Below the pieces are notes generated by a model, which saw only the letters and a list, made by a program, of their open reading frames with translations, had not been told where the DNA came from and searched no databases. The translations under genes were made by a program, and so were the position numbers. Source: Dolomedes plantarius (Eukaryota > Arthropoda > Arachnida > Araneae > Dolomedidae). From it: 64,000 nt of DNA. Positions within the stretch are counted from its first letter, which is position 1; every line of letters starts with the position of its first letter. Below, one piece after another: positions 21,042 through 32,027 of the stretch. Where the stretch lies: assembly GCA_907164885.2 (NCBI GenBank), contig OU015499.1:145137154-145201153 (forward strand), written 5' to 3'.

Positions 21042-23221
21042 CAAGGGTCCCCAAAGTGGTCGATATCGACCCCAAGGGGTCGATAAGAGTGCTCTAGGGA
21101 TCGATGAATACACGAGGGGCAAAAGGGAGTCGATGAATACATGAGAGTTGGAAGGGAGTCGATTAATATCAAAGAGGATCAATTAAATTGTCTAGGTCCT
21201 AGTAGTGTTATCACTCTAAGTATTTTATATCTAAATGTAGATATTTTGTACTTTACAGAGAAAATATCGTAATATATCGAAAATCATTAAATTTAGATAC
21301 TTTTTTTATTATCTTTTTCCTATCTAATGGTACTGAATAGATAAAATTTAGATATAATTATAATTCCTTCCAATTCTAAATTTCTATTGTTATCAAAAGT
21401 TGGCAACGCTGCATTCTTAGAAAAATCAGGCAGTTCTTTATAGTTCGTGCGGGAGTAAGTTGTGTCTCTTACTACTGCTGTTTTGTTCTGCTGCAAATGT
21501 ATTGTGTTTTAATATTAAAACTCTGAGTTTAATACCCATAATGTCTTCTACCTATGCTAATTAGAAATGCAGACAATATTAATGGGAGTATTTGAAATAT
21601 GGTTTTGTTCCATCGTTAACTAATGAAACTATTCCTATGTGCTTATTATGTGAAAAAACTTTTAGCAATGATGGTATGAAGCTGGCGAAAATGAAAGACC
21701 ACATGGAAAGGATCCATTCTGATAAGAAAAACAAAGATTTTGAGTATTTCAAAAAACTAAAAGAGAAATTTTAGAGTCCGACCAAATTTGAATACATACT
21801 TGAAGTCATCTGCTAGTGTTGATAATAAAGGAGGACTGAAGACATCCTTGAACAAGCACAGCATTCCTCTGAACAAGCATACTGTTCCTTCAATTAATAA
21901 AATTAAGCTCATCCTCTCAATTCCCGACTGTTTGCGAAATTATGTGAAGAAAATGATGAAACTTTCAAACAATTAATTTGGCACACTAAGGTAAGGTGGT
22001 TGCCAAGAGGTGATAGTTTACACAGGCTTTTTGACTTGTACGACTCATCTGAACACTTTCTTAAGAATGTGGATTCATCACTATGTCACGAGTTAAAACA
22101 ATGCCTGAACCATCTGTTCTATTTGGCAGACCTTTATTCGAAAGTTAATGAAGTACAGAAGCGTTTGCAAGGAAAAAACATTAAAATTATTCAAGCTCGA
22201 ACAATCATAATGGCCTTTCAAGTAAAAATGGAGCTATTTAAATCTTTACTGGCACGATCCAATTTTAAATATTTTTCAAACTTACGAGTACTAAATGAAA
22301 ATGAAAAGATTACTGGCCGTGATTTGGAGATACATATTAAACATCTTGATAAATTAAGAAAAGATTTTAAAGCATGTTTCAAAGACGGAGAATATACATG
22401 TTCCCAAATGGTTTGCTACCCTATTTGATGTAAAAATAGATAATGAAGATAGTGAACTTGGCCTAGAAGTTGAACTGATTGAAATATGTGTAGATCTTGA
22501 AGCTAAAGCATTATTTAAAAATATAAACCCTAGTGAATTTCGGAGCAATAACAATATTGCCACTAAATATCCCATGCTCAGAGCAGAAACCGAACCTTTC
22601 TTACATGCATTCTTAACTTCATAGATATTTGAAGCTGGCTGTAGCCACGCGAATGCAATTTCAATAAAACAGAGGAACAGGTTGAACTTTGGAATTTGTG
22701 GTGATTTGCGACTAAAACTTACCAATTTCCAACCGAATATCAATAACCTTGCTGCTTTTCTTCTGACACATCCATCCCACTAATATCAACTATTTTAATA
22801 AAAAGTATGTTAACATATTTTTAAGGTATTCAGCAGTAGTCGCAAAATGACAGTAAAAGGTTTTTTCATCCAATATAATTTTTTATATTTTCAACGATAT
22901 TTGTGTATTTTACGTAATATGACACGTACAGTTTAAGAACTATAAGCAAATTTTCATCTATCCATAATTTTGCTATTATTTTTTAAGATTATAATAACAG
23001 TGGAGAATATCTCATTTTTCCGTTAATGTTAATGGGTGGATTTTATAAGATATAGGAACTATAAATTCTTTCGTTGGGTTGTTATGCAGGTCTCCTTATT
23101 GTTTAACATCAGAAATGTAAAAATTGGTTTAATGTTTTTGTTAAATACGTAATCTAGGGGTCGATAAGTAGGCAATTATTCTATGAAGGGGTCGACGGGA
23201 TAAAAAGTTTAGGCACCCCTG
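21042..23221 (+). mobile_element. hAT element (BED-finger type), internally deleted, 8-bp target duplication CTCTAAGT
   Basis: The left end is CAAGGGTCCCCAAAGTGGTC. The right end, inverted, reads CAGGGGTGCCTAAACTTTTT. CTCTAAGT is exact at 21034-21041 and 23222-23229. Copy 2 shows the empty site (ACCCGAAGTACATAC, about 62364). The element encodes a broken transposase and is 2180 bp long, shorter than a full element because of internal loss. Confidence 0.9.
21592..22783 (+). pseudogene. hAT transposase remnant: BED finger, core fragment and dimerisation domain
   Basis: The BED-type finger is at 21592-21774: LKYGFVPSL, MCLLCEKTFSNDGMKL, KDHMERIHSD (C-x2-C and H-x4-H). Then most of the N-terminal catalytic region is missing. 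The frame at about 21970-22428 reads LIWHTKVRWLPRGDSLHRLF, DLYSKVNEVQKRLQGKN and AFQVKMELF, matching the insert region of ZBED5/SCAND3-type hAT proteins. From 22400 another frame gives the C-terminus: RNRLNFGICGDLRLKLTNFQ then LLTHPSH and a stop at 22781. It is the same broad group as the remnants at 1..1830 and 36105..36690 but a separate insertion. Confidence 0.8.
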
Positions 23222-23229
23222 CTCTAAGT

Positions 23230-25238
23230 GCATAAATTTATGTCTGCAGAATAAAATATTTCATACTCTGTCAGGAAATATTAATATATTGGAAATATAT
23301 TGACAATTGCTTTTCTATCTGATTGTTAATGAAGTGGTAGGTGTGATTTTCTCTAACCAAAAAGTATTATAATAGGTATAGCTTAATCTTCTTTATTTCC
23401 TGTAGCACTGAACTGTATTGTAGAGTTTTGACCAAAAGAATTCCAGTCTATGTGGATATTTTAAAATCATTTAACTTGATACACAGAATGTAAAATGTTA
23501 TGAGATTACCTTATCCTGTAAGAACAAAATGTTTTCCCAATATTCTCTGAATCACACAATTGTTTTATTTATAATTTTAATAGCCAGTATAAAGGTAACT
23601 GAAGATAATCAGAATGCAATTAGAATTATTCTCAACTTATCTAATTTCATTTTTATATTTTTTATAATTCGTACTCTGAATTTTGCTAGATTTATAGCAA
23701 AACTATTTTCATAATATCGACGACAAGTTTGAAGAGTGGTTAAAAGGTAATATATGTCCCTAATTCACATTTGTAGTCCCAGTGTGCATTTTTACAGGCA
23801 TGCGTATTTATTTTAAGGGCATCAGAATTTGAAAAATATTTGTAGTTCTAATCACACAATCTTAAAGGAAGTCAAATCTGTAGCATTTTTCTTTTGTCAT
23901 ACATTTTGTTAAGGGCTCTTTGGCCAAACATCCACTGTGTATACAATAGAAACTAAAGACATTTTATCCATGGAAATGCATAAAGGATCATTATTAAGTA
24001 TGAATTTTAATTTAGAAACTTATGTTACCTTAAATATCCATTCCAAAAATTGAGAAAGGTTAAAAAATAATGACGAATGAGGAAGACGTGCCAAAATTAT
24101 GATATATAAAAAAATTGTTTGCAGACTTTTAGTAAAATTGTAAAATCATTTTTTCGAAAAAGTAAATTTAATTAAATCCTTACAAAAATTTAAACACTCC
24201 CCACCACCCCACCCTCAAAATAATACTTTTTTGTATAAGAAATTGATAGTAAAAAATGAAAAATATGGGAAGATTAGAATAAACTTATATTTTTATTATA
24301 GAAATGCTAAAAATAACTTTTTTTTTTCAAAAATATCTTTAATTATAATACACTTTATAATGAGCAGCAATCACCCAGCAACTTGAAAACTTTTCTGTCT
24401 CTTGAAAACTTTTTTTCCCGAAAATTAAGGTTTATAACAGGAAAATATCTTCTAGATGTACAAGTAAAGTCTTAAAACAATTCTTATCAATTCATTGATC
24501 ATTTATTACGGAGAGGTAAAGACAATTCAGTACGAAAAAATCCCATTCATAAACACCCTCCTGCACGTCACGAAATGAGCGAGTACGGTTACCGCAGAGA
24601 AATTTTTATTGCCCTACTTCGCGCATCGGTATGAGTATCGTACTTCAGCCAAAATTTTAATTAGGAATGATGTAATATAATTATTTTTCTACTTATCTCT
24701 CTATATATGTAATTTTTCTTTATCTTTTAATGTGGAAAATTGTTTCTTTTCTATCATACTTAGGTGTATTAAATCAGGACACCTAACTGGTTGAGTCTCA
24801 AGTCACATCCCACATTTGGCATATTTTGTTTACAATCGTTAGATAATTTACAAATGTAAATTGCGTGAGAGGTAACGGAGATAAAATTTGAAGCATTCAG
24901 AACAGTTTTTTTCTAAATATGAAATTTTAAATTGGTTTTATAAGAAATGTTTAAGAAGCATCACATGATAGCCGTGTAGATTTCTTTTGTTTAGAATTTT
25001 TATTCCGTGTTTATTATCTCGTAATACAATATTAAAAACGTGGTCGGAAAAAGGCCTTACCAGCCGTGTATTCCTGAAGTTTATCACATAGAATACAAGA
25101 GTGTTTCGAAGTGTTTAGAAATGTGAAGAATCACATAAAAGCACTGTTGTACAGTAGATGAGCGTGGGGGAAAATATCCGTAGCCAACAAACTACAATCA
25201 AAACAAATATGCCTAAACAAACCCATAAGCCACATTTA
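23230..25238. other. AT-rich DNA; end of duplicated block, then unique sequence without genes
   Basis: The sequence to 23580 matches the end of the window in copy 2, and the duplication probably runs further right than this window can show. From 23580 to 25238 only short frames occur. Confidence 0.5.
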
Positions 25239-26477
25239 CAGAGGCTATTCGCACATTTTTTAGACGATTTTGGTAAGCGGCAATAAAAAATACATTTGCT
25301 GCAAAAGAAATAATTGCAATTGTACTATGTTTTTAAAAGTCAAAATTATCGTCTAGGGCTTGAAAGTTTTGTTTTTATTCAAAATGGCATTTTTAACAAA
25401 GCAGTGGTTCGAAGGCTACATTTATGTTCTTTCCGAAGAGAAATATGCATACTCCGTTATCCAAAAACGATGTGAGAGTCATGGTTTTGTGATATCTAAA
25501 GCTTCGATAGGTAATATCGTCAACAAGAAAGGAAAAATACGTCAAATTGGAACCTCAAGTGCGACAAAAATTCCAAGTAAGTATCCAAGGAAAAAACGGA
25601 CATCTTCGACTATTGCAAAGGTACGTTGTTTAATGTTAAAAGAAAATCTCCCTAGTCAAAGGACAGTTGCAAAATCATTAAAATGCTCGGTGTCCACTGT
25701 AAACAAAATGATAAACGTTGATTTAAATCTTAAGAAAGCGAAAAAACGCAATGTGCATCGTCTTATTCCAAATCATATCGCTGAACGCAGGACACACTGC
25801 AGAATTCTATATGAGAAACACTTATCCAAAGAAAAATGGAAAACAATTGTCACAATAGATGAATCATGGGTGTATTTAAATGATTGCAACAAAAAAGAGC
25901 TATTTATTATCATAAAAGGGGAGAAAAAAATTTAAGTACATGGTTCAAAGAATCGAAAGAAAGTTTTTCTAAGGGATTCATGATTGTTGCTGGTTTTTCT
26001 TTTAATGGCAAGTTAAAAATAAAGAGAGTGGAAAAAATGTCAAGATTAACTCCAAATACTATCAGGAACATATTTTATCGCCAATTTTTCTGAATGAAAT
26101 ACCATCGCTTTACCCACAGTGCCATCAATCTGTGAGACTCCATCAGGACAAAGCTAGCAGTCACACATCAAAATCCACTGTAAATTTCCTAAAAGAAATG
26201 GAACAAAATACTGGTATCAAGGCCATACCCTTCACTGATATACCTACTAAATCTCCCGATGTATCACCTATCTACAGGACTGTGGAAAGCTGTTCAGGAG
26301 GAATGGGATAGAATACCTCTTCTGACACTTCAAAAGACATTATCCTGGAAATTGCGGTGTCGAAAGATAGTTCAGAAAAAGGGATGTCAAATAGAACATT
26401 TAAAACACAAGAATTTTATGTAATTTAGTTTTGTGAATACAATATACATCGTCTAAAAAGTGTGCGACCAGCCTCTG
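25239..26477 (+). mobile_element. Mariner-type element, rosa-like DD41D group, defective
   Basis: The ends are CAGAGGCTATTCGCACATTT and, inverted, CAGAGGCTGGTCGCACACTT, both running into TTTTAGACGAT. TA precedes the left end (25237-25238). The right flank is TT, probably a mutated TA. Size is 1239 bp. The transposase inside is broken. Confidence 0.85.
25384..26423 (+). pseudogene. Mariner DD41D transposase, frameshifted, third catalytic residue lost
   Basis: The ATG at 25384 starts MAFLTKQWFEGYIYVLSEEK. A paired HTH region is followed by ERRTHCRILYEKHL and the first catalytic motif TIDESWVY (Asp159 counted from this Met). A shift near 25890 moves to the frame LSTWFKESKESFSKGFMIVA. A further shift near 26070 gives VRLHQDKASSHTS (second Asp). 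IKAIPFTDIPTKSPDVSPI follows. In the family the third Asp comes 42 residues after the second, directly after SP(D)xSP(I/M). Here the reading passes straight to a C-terminal GLWKAVQEEW, so the third Asp and roughly 25-30 residues are deleted. Family size is about 350 residues. Confidence 0.85.
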
Positions 26478-26479
26478 TT

Positions 26480-26934
26480 CTTTATTATTTCCTGCAATAA
26501 TTTTATATATTTCATTACATTTATAAACTTAATCTGAGATTAACCGATCTTTTTCACCAGATGTTCATCTGTGGAATTTCTCGGAGCATTAAATTAAATT
26601 ATTAACGATGTAATTATTTTTAATTACGGATAACTAAATCGAATGTAAAAGAGAAAAGTATGAATACTGCTTGTATGTTATTGATCAGTCCGATATCCGC
26701 ACTGTGGACATCCCTACAAACCGAAACATATGAAATCTCTGCGCGACCTTATGATCTACCAGGACAAGACAATAAGAATGTCTAAGGAGCCTCGTGATCT
26801 AATTACAAAAAAATTAAAATGATCAGTAGTTTGATTTATCTAGAACGTAATTTATAACATCTTAGTTTATAGATATCTCATTTCCTAGCATAAACTTGTG
26901 TATATTGCTATTCATTTCATGTGAAAAAGAAGAA
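26480..26934. other. Spacer, nothing recognised
   Basis: No frame or repeat end is seen between the mariner and the inverted repeat. Confidence 0.5.
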
Positions 26935-27224
26935 AGAAAAGGAGTGGATCAAGACAGCATGTTTTCACCTATCGATATTTTCTTTTGTGGCGCCATCTCT
27001 TGTTCAAATATGCAACTAGTTTTCATTATAAATATATTTGCATTCCATCTTTATTTGAATATAGGTAATGTAAGTATTCCAATAGTATATGTCTGTATTA
27101 CATTTTTTCTGGTGAAAGGGGCGAAATATTTTAATTTGTCCAATAAGGCCTTGATATCCATAAATTTGTAAAGCACTAATTTTAAGATAATTTAACAGAT
27201 TTTTTATTTGGAGTGATAATATGA

Positions 27225-27345
27225 ATACAGTTAGTTCTAATTTTAATTCTAAGCTTTAGCTTTGTGACAAAGTTATCACACGTCATTTCAGTTTGAACAC
27301 GCATGTGAAAGAAAATCATCCTATGTGTAAACAAAGAGATTTTCA
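27225..27345 (+). pseudogene. Decayed C2H2 zinc-finger exon (left arm)
   Basis: It reads LCDKVITRHFSLNTHVKENH, which keeps the spacing to a finger's second half (F-x2-L-x2-H-x4-H) but has lost the first Cys. It is the counterpart of the exon on the right arm. Confidence 0.5.
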
Positions 27346-27889
27346 GGTATGAGCTTATCTATCGGGCACTTTTTTTGAAAAATGGGAAATTTTGATGAAA
27401 TGCACGTTTTTAATTAAAACAGGGTCAAAAGCATGGATTAAATAATAATATTAATTGGAATTTTGATTTACTTTTTAAATTTAGGTAATATTTAGTCTAA
27501 TTTTAGTGAAAATTATCAGTTATGTCAAACCTTCTATAACAAAATCCAACCAATATATTCCACTTTTTTTCAACAATATATTAGTAAATCACTTATCTGT
27601 ACTATGAAGCAAAAGATTAGCAATACCTCTTAAATTTACTAAAATATACCAAATGTTGTATACACAACATGGTTTTCTTTAAAAAAATTTATAAATTTTT
27701 CAATAAAAATAGCTGTTAACTTAATAAATGCATATTTACAACCTGTATTTTGCTTCATAACATACCAATAAGTAAGCAGAAACTTTTGGCATAATTTTAT
27801 TTCAAAATATTTTAAGAAATGAGATTTTTCGTAAACGTGAAAAATTGAAAAAGTAGTTTTCCAGAAAACGAAAATTAAGATTGTAATGT

Positions 27890-27974
27890 AGTTAAAATTG
27901 AAATCACGAGTGAAATCTTTGTCACAATGCGTACATTTAAAATTACGACTAACTTTATAATTATTATCTTCCAT
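27890..27974 (-). pseudogene. C2H2 finger start exon (right arm)
   Basis: The ATG at 27974 gives MEDNNYKVSRNFKCTHCDKD then FTRDFNFN. It holds the C-x2-C half of a finger (CTHC), then the similarity ends. It could be the first coding exon of a zinc-finger gene related to the array at 28.5-30.6 kb, but here it is on the opposite strand. Confidence 0.5.
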
Positions 27975-28499
27975 TTTGAATGTTTCTTTGGTTAAATTCT
28001 CCCAACGATGATCAGAAAAGCAGAAAATAACAAAAGATTGTAATGGAAGCTACTTGTATATGTTAATAAGAAATGGCGCCCCTATCTACCATAAAAAAGA
28101 AATGATGTGCAAACGTGCTGTCTTGATCCACTGCTGAATTGGAAAAAAAAGCTTGATGGTGCAGTGTTAATATACCCCATTCAAATTCCTTTTTTCTCTC
28201 TTTTCAGGTTCTCGGTACAGATTATTAGATGGGGATTTAAAATCTTTGTGGTGTCCCAAATATTGAGAAAGTCAACGTATTGCTGGCAGTTACAGTTTTC
28301 TAATCATAGTGTAAAAGAACTTTGGCATGCAAAAAGAGCAAATATCGTGTATTTCCAGCAAAAGTAGACTTTCCAATACATGCCATTCCTGCGAGCAGAA
28401 CCCTACTAAAGCCCAACATGAATGCTCCCCATGTGACACTTGCATAATTAATTAAAGTGTAAAAGGTTCCAGTGCACAGATTCACCTTCGCACCGAAGG

Positions 28500-30660
28500 A
28501 AGAAATTTCAAATGTAATTTATGTGAAGGAACATTTTGATATTTTGCCGCCTTAAATACACATCATTCGTACCACATTATTGATAATCCTGTTCGTACCT
28601 ATATAGAAAAACGTTTCACCTGCACTGTATGTGGCAATACATTTTCTGTTCAGAGAAATTTAATCACACATCCCCGCATCCACACGGGAGAGAAACCTTT
28701 CACCTGCACTGTATGTTAGAAAACATTTACTCAACACTGTAATTTAAAAAGACATCTCCACACCCACACAGGAAAAAAACCTTTGGCATGTGCTGTATGT
28801 GAGGAAAGATTTTCTCAACAGAGTAATTTAACAGAACATCTCACCCATACAGGAGAGAAACATTTCCTTTGCACTGTATGCTAGAAAACATTTTCAGTAC
28901 AGAGTACTTTAAAAAGTCATCTCCGCACCCACATGGGTGAGAAACCTTTCGTCTGCACTGTGTGTGGGAAAAGATTTTCTGTACTGAGTATATTAAAAAC
29001 ACATCTCCACATCCACACCGGAAACAAACCTTTCTCCTGCACTGTGTGTGGGAAAGCATTTTCTCGACAGAACATCTTAAATACTCATCTCCGCACTCAC
29101 ACAGGTGAGAAACCTTTCGCCTGCACTTTATGTGAGAAAAGATTTTCTGAACAGAGTACTTTAAAAACACATCTCCGCACCCACACAGGAGAAAAACCTT
29201 TCGCATGCACTGTATGTGAGGCAAGATTTTCTCAACAGGGTCATTTTAAAAGACATCTCCGCATCCACACGGGAGAGAAACCTTTCGCATGCACTGTATG
29301 TGAGGTAAGATTTTCTCGACAGGGTGATTATAAAAGACACCTCCGCACCCACACAGGAGAGAAAGCTTTCGCCTGCACTGTGTGTGGGAAAACATTTTCT
29401 CAACAGTATAACTTAAATAGACATCTCCGCATGCACACAGGAGAGAGACCTTTCGCTTGCACCGTGTGCGGGAAAGCATTTTCTCAACAGGTTCAATTTA
29501 AAAGCCATCTCTGTATCCCCACAAGAGAGAAACCTTTCGCCTGTACTGTATGCGGGAAAACATTTTTTGTACGCAGTACTTTAATCACACATCTCCGCAT
29601 CCACACGGGTGATAAACCTTTCGCCTGCACTGTGTGTGGGAAAACATTTTCTCGACAGGATAGCTTAATCACACATCTCCGCACCCACACGGGTGAGAAA
29701 CCTTTTGCCTGCACTGTGTGTGGGAATACATTTTCTCAACAGAGTGGCTTAAATATACATCTCCGCATACACACAGGAGAGAAACCTTTCGATTGCACTG
29801 TGTGTGGGAAAACATTTTCTCAACAGGATAAATTAAATAGACATCTCCGCATACACACAGGAGAGAAGCCTTTCGCCTGCACTGTATGTGGGAAAAGATT
29901 TTCTTTACACAGTACTTTAATCAAACATCTCCGCACCCACACAGGAGAGAAACCTTTCGCCTGCACTGTATGTGAGAAAAGATTTTCTGTACAGTATTCT
30001 TTAAAAACACATCTCCGCACCCACACAGGAGAGAAACCTTTCGCATGCACTGTATGTGAGGCACGATTTTCTCAACAAGGTCATTTTAAAAGACATCTCC
30101 GCATCCACACGTGAGAGAAAACTTTCTTTTTCACTTTTGTGGGAAAACTTGTTCTGTACACAGTATTTAATCAAACATCTCCTTATCCATACGGGAGAGA
30201 AACCGTTCGCCTGCATTGTATGTAAGAAAAGATTTTCTTTCGAGGTCATTTAAAATCTCATGTTTTCACCCACACTGGAGAGAAACCTTTCGCATGCACT
30301 CTGTAGAAGATTGTCATCGCAGGTGAATATGAAAACTCATCTCCTTATCTACGATGGATTCTTTTGGTCTTCACTATATGTGAGGAAAGGTATTCTGACC
30401 TCGATGATTTAAAAAAGCATGTTTGTACCTACACATAGAAGTCATTCATCCTCTCTGTGAGAGAAAGTATTTTCCTTGCTGTGTGTTTTCAATACTCCTC
30501 TCCGTACCCTTTCAAAAGAGAAGCCTTTCGGTTGCACTATATTTGAGAGAAGATTTTTTGCAGAGGATACTTTAAAAAGAAATACCCTTTCATCTGCTGT
30601 ATATGAGAGATAGGTTTATGGCTTAAGAACAGTTGAAAAACGCATCTCCCTACCCATTCA
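28500..30660 (+). pseudogene. Poly-C2H2 zinc-finger gene, decayed at both ends
   Basis: A continuous run of finger repeats in one reading direction. Upstream of the open part are an early finger (FKCNLCEGTF, about 28520) and four more (28609-28932) with TAG stops at 28717 and 28882, both in the motif VC*KTF. One of these fingers has shortened His spacing (HLTH). After the open frame the fingers continue to decay (CTVCGK-like and HTGEKPFAC stretches at 30180-30300, CEERYSDLDDLKKHVC near 30380). The total is at least 20 finger units. A poly(A) signal lies at 31027. No 5' exon with a KRAB, BTB or ZAD domain is attached. Confidence 0.85.
28933..30114 (+). CDS. 14-finger C2H2 zinc-finger protein (open part of a larger array)
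   Basis: 393 codons, from an ATG that sits inside a linker (HMGEKPF; HTGEKPF elsewhere). There are fourteen 28-residue units, C-x2-C-x12-H-x3-H, joined by TGEKPF linkers. Units read FVCTVCGKRFSVLSILKTHL, FSCTVCGKAFSRQNILNTHL, FACTLCEKRFSEQSTLKTHL and so on. Finger 7 ends HLCIP, so its last His is replaced by Pro and it should not fold normally. Fingers 4 and 14 are identical in protein. The stop at 30112 is a TGA where the copy at finger 4 has GGA (HTGE becomes HT-stop). Such arrays bind DNA in the nucleus. Whether this truncated frame is translated is unknown. Confidence 0.65.
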   Translation: MGEKPFVCTVCGKRFSVLSILKTHLHIHTGNKPFSCTVCGKAFSRQNILNTHLRTHTGEKPFACTLCEKRFSEQSTLKTHLRTHTGEKPFACTVCEARFSQQGHFKRHLRIHTGEKPFACTVCEVRFSRQGDYKRHLRTHTGEKAFACTVCGKTFSQQYNLNRHLRMHTGERPFACTVCGKAFSQQVQFKSHLCIPTREKPFACTVCGKTFFVRSTLITHLRIHTGDKPFACTVCGKTFSRQDSLITHLRTHTGEKPFACTVCGNTFSQQSGLNIHLRIHTGEKPFDCTVCGKTFSQQDKLNRHLRIHTGEKPFACTVCGKRFSLHSTLIKHLRTHTGEKPFACTVCEKRFSVQYSLKTHLRTHTGEKPFACTVCEARFSQQGHFKRHLRIHT

Positions 30661-31982
30661 GGGATGTAACCAACTCTACCGTTTGATACAGGATTTTTTA
30701 GCTCCAAAACATTTTTTGTCCAATCGTTGTGAAAATGGAGTTCAAACTCAGGTTTGATGGTCTTTATTTAGAGGACATATCGCAGATAGATGTGTTATGG
30801 AAGTAATTTACTGTTTTATGACAATATAAAAATTTATGAAAAGTGAAAAAAATTGTCATTATACCTGTTTATATTGCAGGAAATGTTGTTATGAAATGTC
30901 ACTTATGCGATATTTCTGGTTTTTGTTTCTGCTTGATATTTCATTTTAATTTTCATGACTTAACTCCTTTTTTCTACATGTACTGTTTTCTGTAAATGAG
31001 GAAATGAATATGAATTATGATATATAAATAAATATTTTACAGATCCATGTTGAGACTGGATTATTTTTTTGCTTTTGTCTCTCTTAATTATTTTAAAGTA
31101 ATTTAGTTTTTATTACTTTATTCGAAGTTGCTTTCTAATGTGCAGATAAAGTAATATTTAATGCATGGAGAATCTAATTATACACTAATATTCTTTTATA
31201 TGAGATATCGTCTCAAATTTTTATGTATGAAGTATATAATTTTGAACTCGGCTCTTCAAAGATGTTTAAAATTTATAAAGTACGCCAAGAAAATTTATTT
31301 TGTAGAAACGACGTGGGGTAAACGAAAATTCTATCTCCTTTGGAGAAATTTCTAAAGTTAAGGAATATCATTCCGTGCTTACACACATTTGAGAATAACG
31401 CTTCTGCGTTTGTAAAAGATTTAAATGAATGTTTTTGAAATAATCTAGGCAAACAAAATGTGTATATTCGGTATAAAAGAAATTAAAATGATACATTTAG
31501 GTGAACTAGAAAATTATTCATTAATTAAACTTTAATCTCGCAATTTGTGAGGTATTTTTTTTCGCAACCAAAAATTTTTAGAAAATCTCTACTAAGGTAG
31601 GATTTCACTGTTTGAGATTCCCTAGCACAGCATGGTTTCATGGACGGGACGCTGACAGGTTGGAGGGAGGGGGGTCGATTCCTATTACGCCATGCAGACA
31701 ATGCAGCGCACGTCTCTTGTGATGTATGGAAAAAATATGGATGACGGAAAAAAGTAAATCAGCATCACCGGAAAAAGAAAATGTGCGGAGAACACCGACT
31801 CATTTGACTTTGAAAAAAACCCTTTTTTTTCTTAATTTTAGCAGGCTCAAAATGAAAGTGGAAGTTCGATCTCTTTTTCTTAGAGACGGTCATAAATACT
31901 TATGCAGTCGACATTCCTTCAGCCGTGTCTTGCAAGTGGATTTATCTTTTATTCCCATGGAAACGAATGAGGTAACGATGAC
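30661..31982. other. AT-rich 3' region of the zinc-finger gene and spacer
   Basis: No gene is recognised. Frames at 31161-31355 and 31726-32034 have no family resemblance. The second is partly a read-through of the TA/TG microsatellite. Confidence 0.5.
31027..31032 (+). terminator. Candidate poly(A) signal AATAAA downstream of the zinc-finger array
   Basis: AATAAA inside an AT-rich stretch, followed by TGTTGAGACTGG at 31047. It is the first candidate 3' to the array, but such hexamers are common in AT-rich DNA. Confidence 0.3.
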
Positions 31983-31983
31983 C

Positions 31984-32020
<37 letters not shown>
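31983..32020. repeat. TA/TG microsatellite
   Basis: About six TA units followed by about eleven TG units, ending just before the first Tc1-like element. Confidence 0.9.
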
Positions 32021-32027
32021 CTATTTA

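Larger units (their letters stand above)
13190..23580. repeat. Segmental duplication, copy 1 (direct partner at 54105..64000)
   Basis: From ACAGATAACAGTGATTAATC (13207) onwards, landmark after landmark recurs in the same order and orientation in copy 2. Examples are 13850/54755 (TGCCCCATAAA), 17581/58627 (CATATATATAACTTTGCATT) and 23400/63835 (TGTAGCACTGAACTGTATTG). Three insertions are specific to this copy: 14495..15489, 18360..19198 and 21042..23221. Without them about 6.3 kb remain, equal to copy 2 without its own insertions. By eye the copies differ at several positions per line, so the event is old. Confidence 0.9.
26935..28135. repeat. Diverged inverted repeat; each arm carries a decayed C2H2 finger exon
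   Basis: Left arm 26935-27345 and right arm about 27855-28135 match in reverse complement. GTGGATCAAGACAGCA (26944) pairs with 28112-28127; GGCGCCAT (26989) pairs with 28073-28080; TTGTGACAAAG (27262) pairs with the right-arm finger near 27920. The arms are diverged with indels, and about 500 bp lie between them. Confidence 0.7.

Noticed and set aside
22354..22743. 129-codon minus-strand frame
   Set aside because: Antisense of the hAT C-terminal region, which has clear motifs on the plus strand.
29161..30249. Several minus-strand frames of 70-130 codons rich in Cys across the zinc-finger array
   Set aside because: They are antisense shadows of the repeated finger units and share their 84-bp period.
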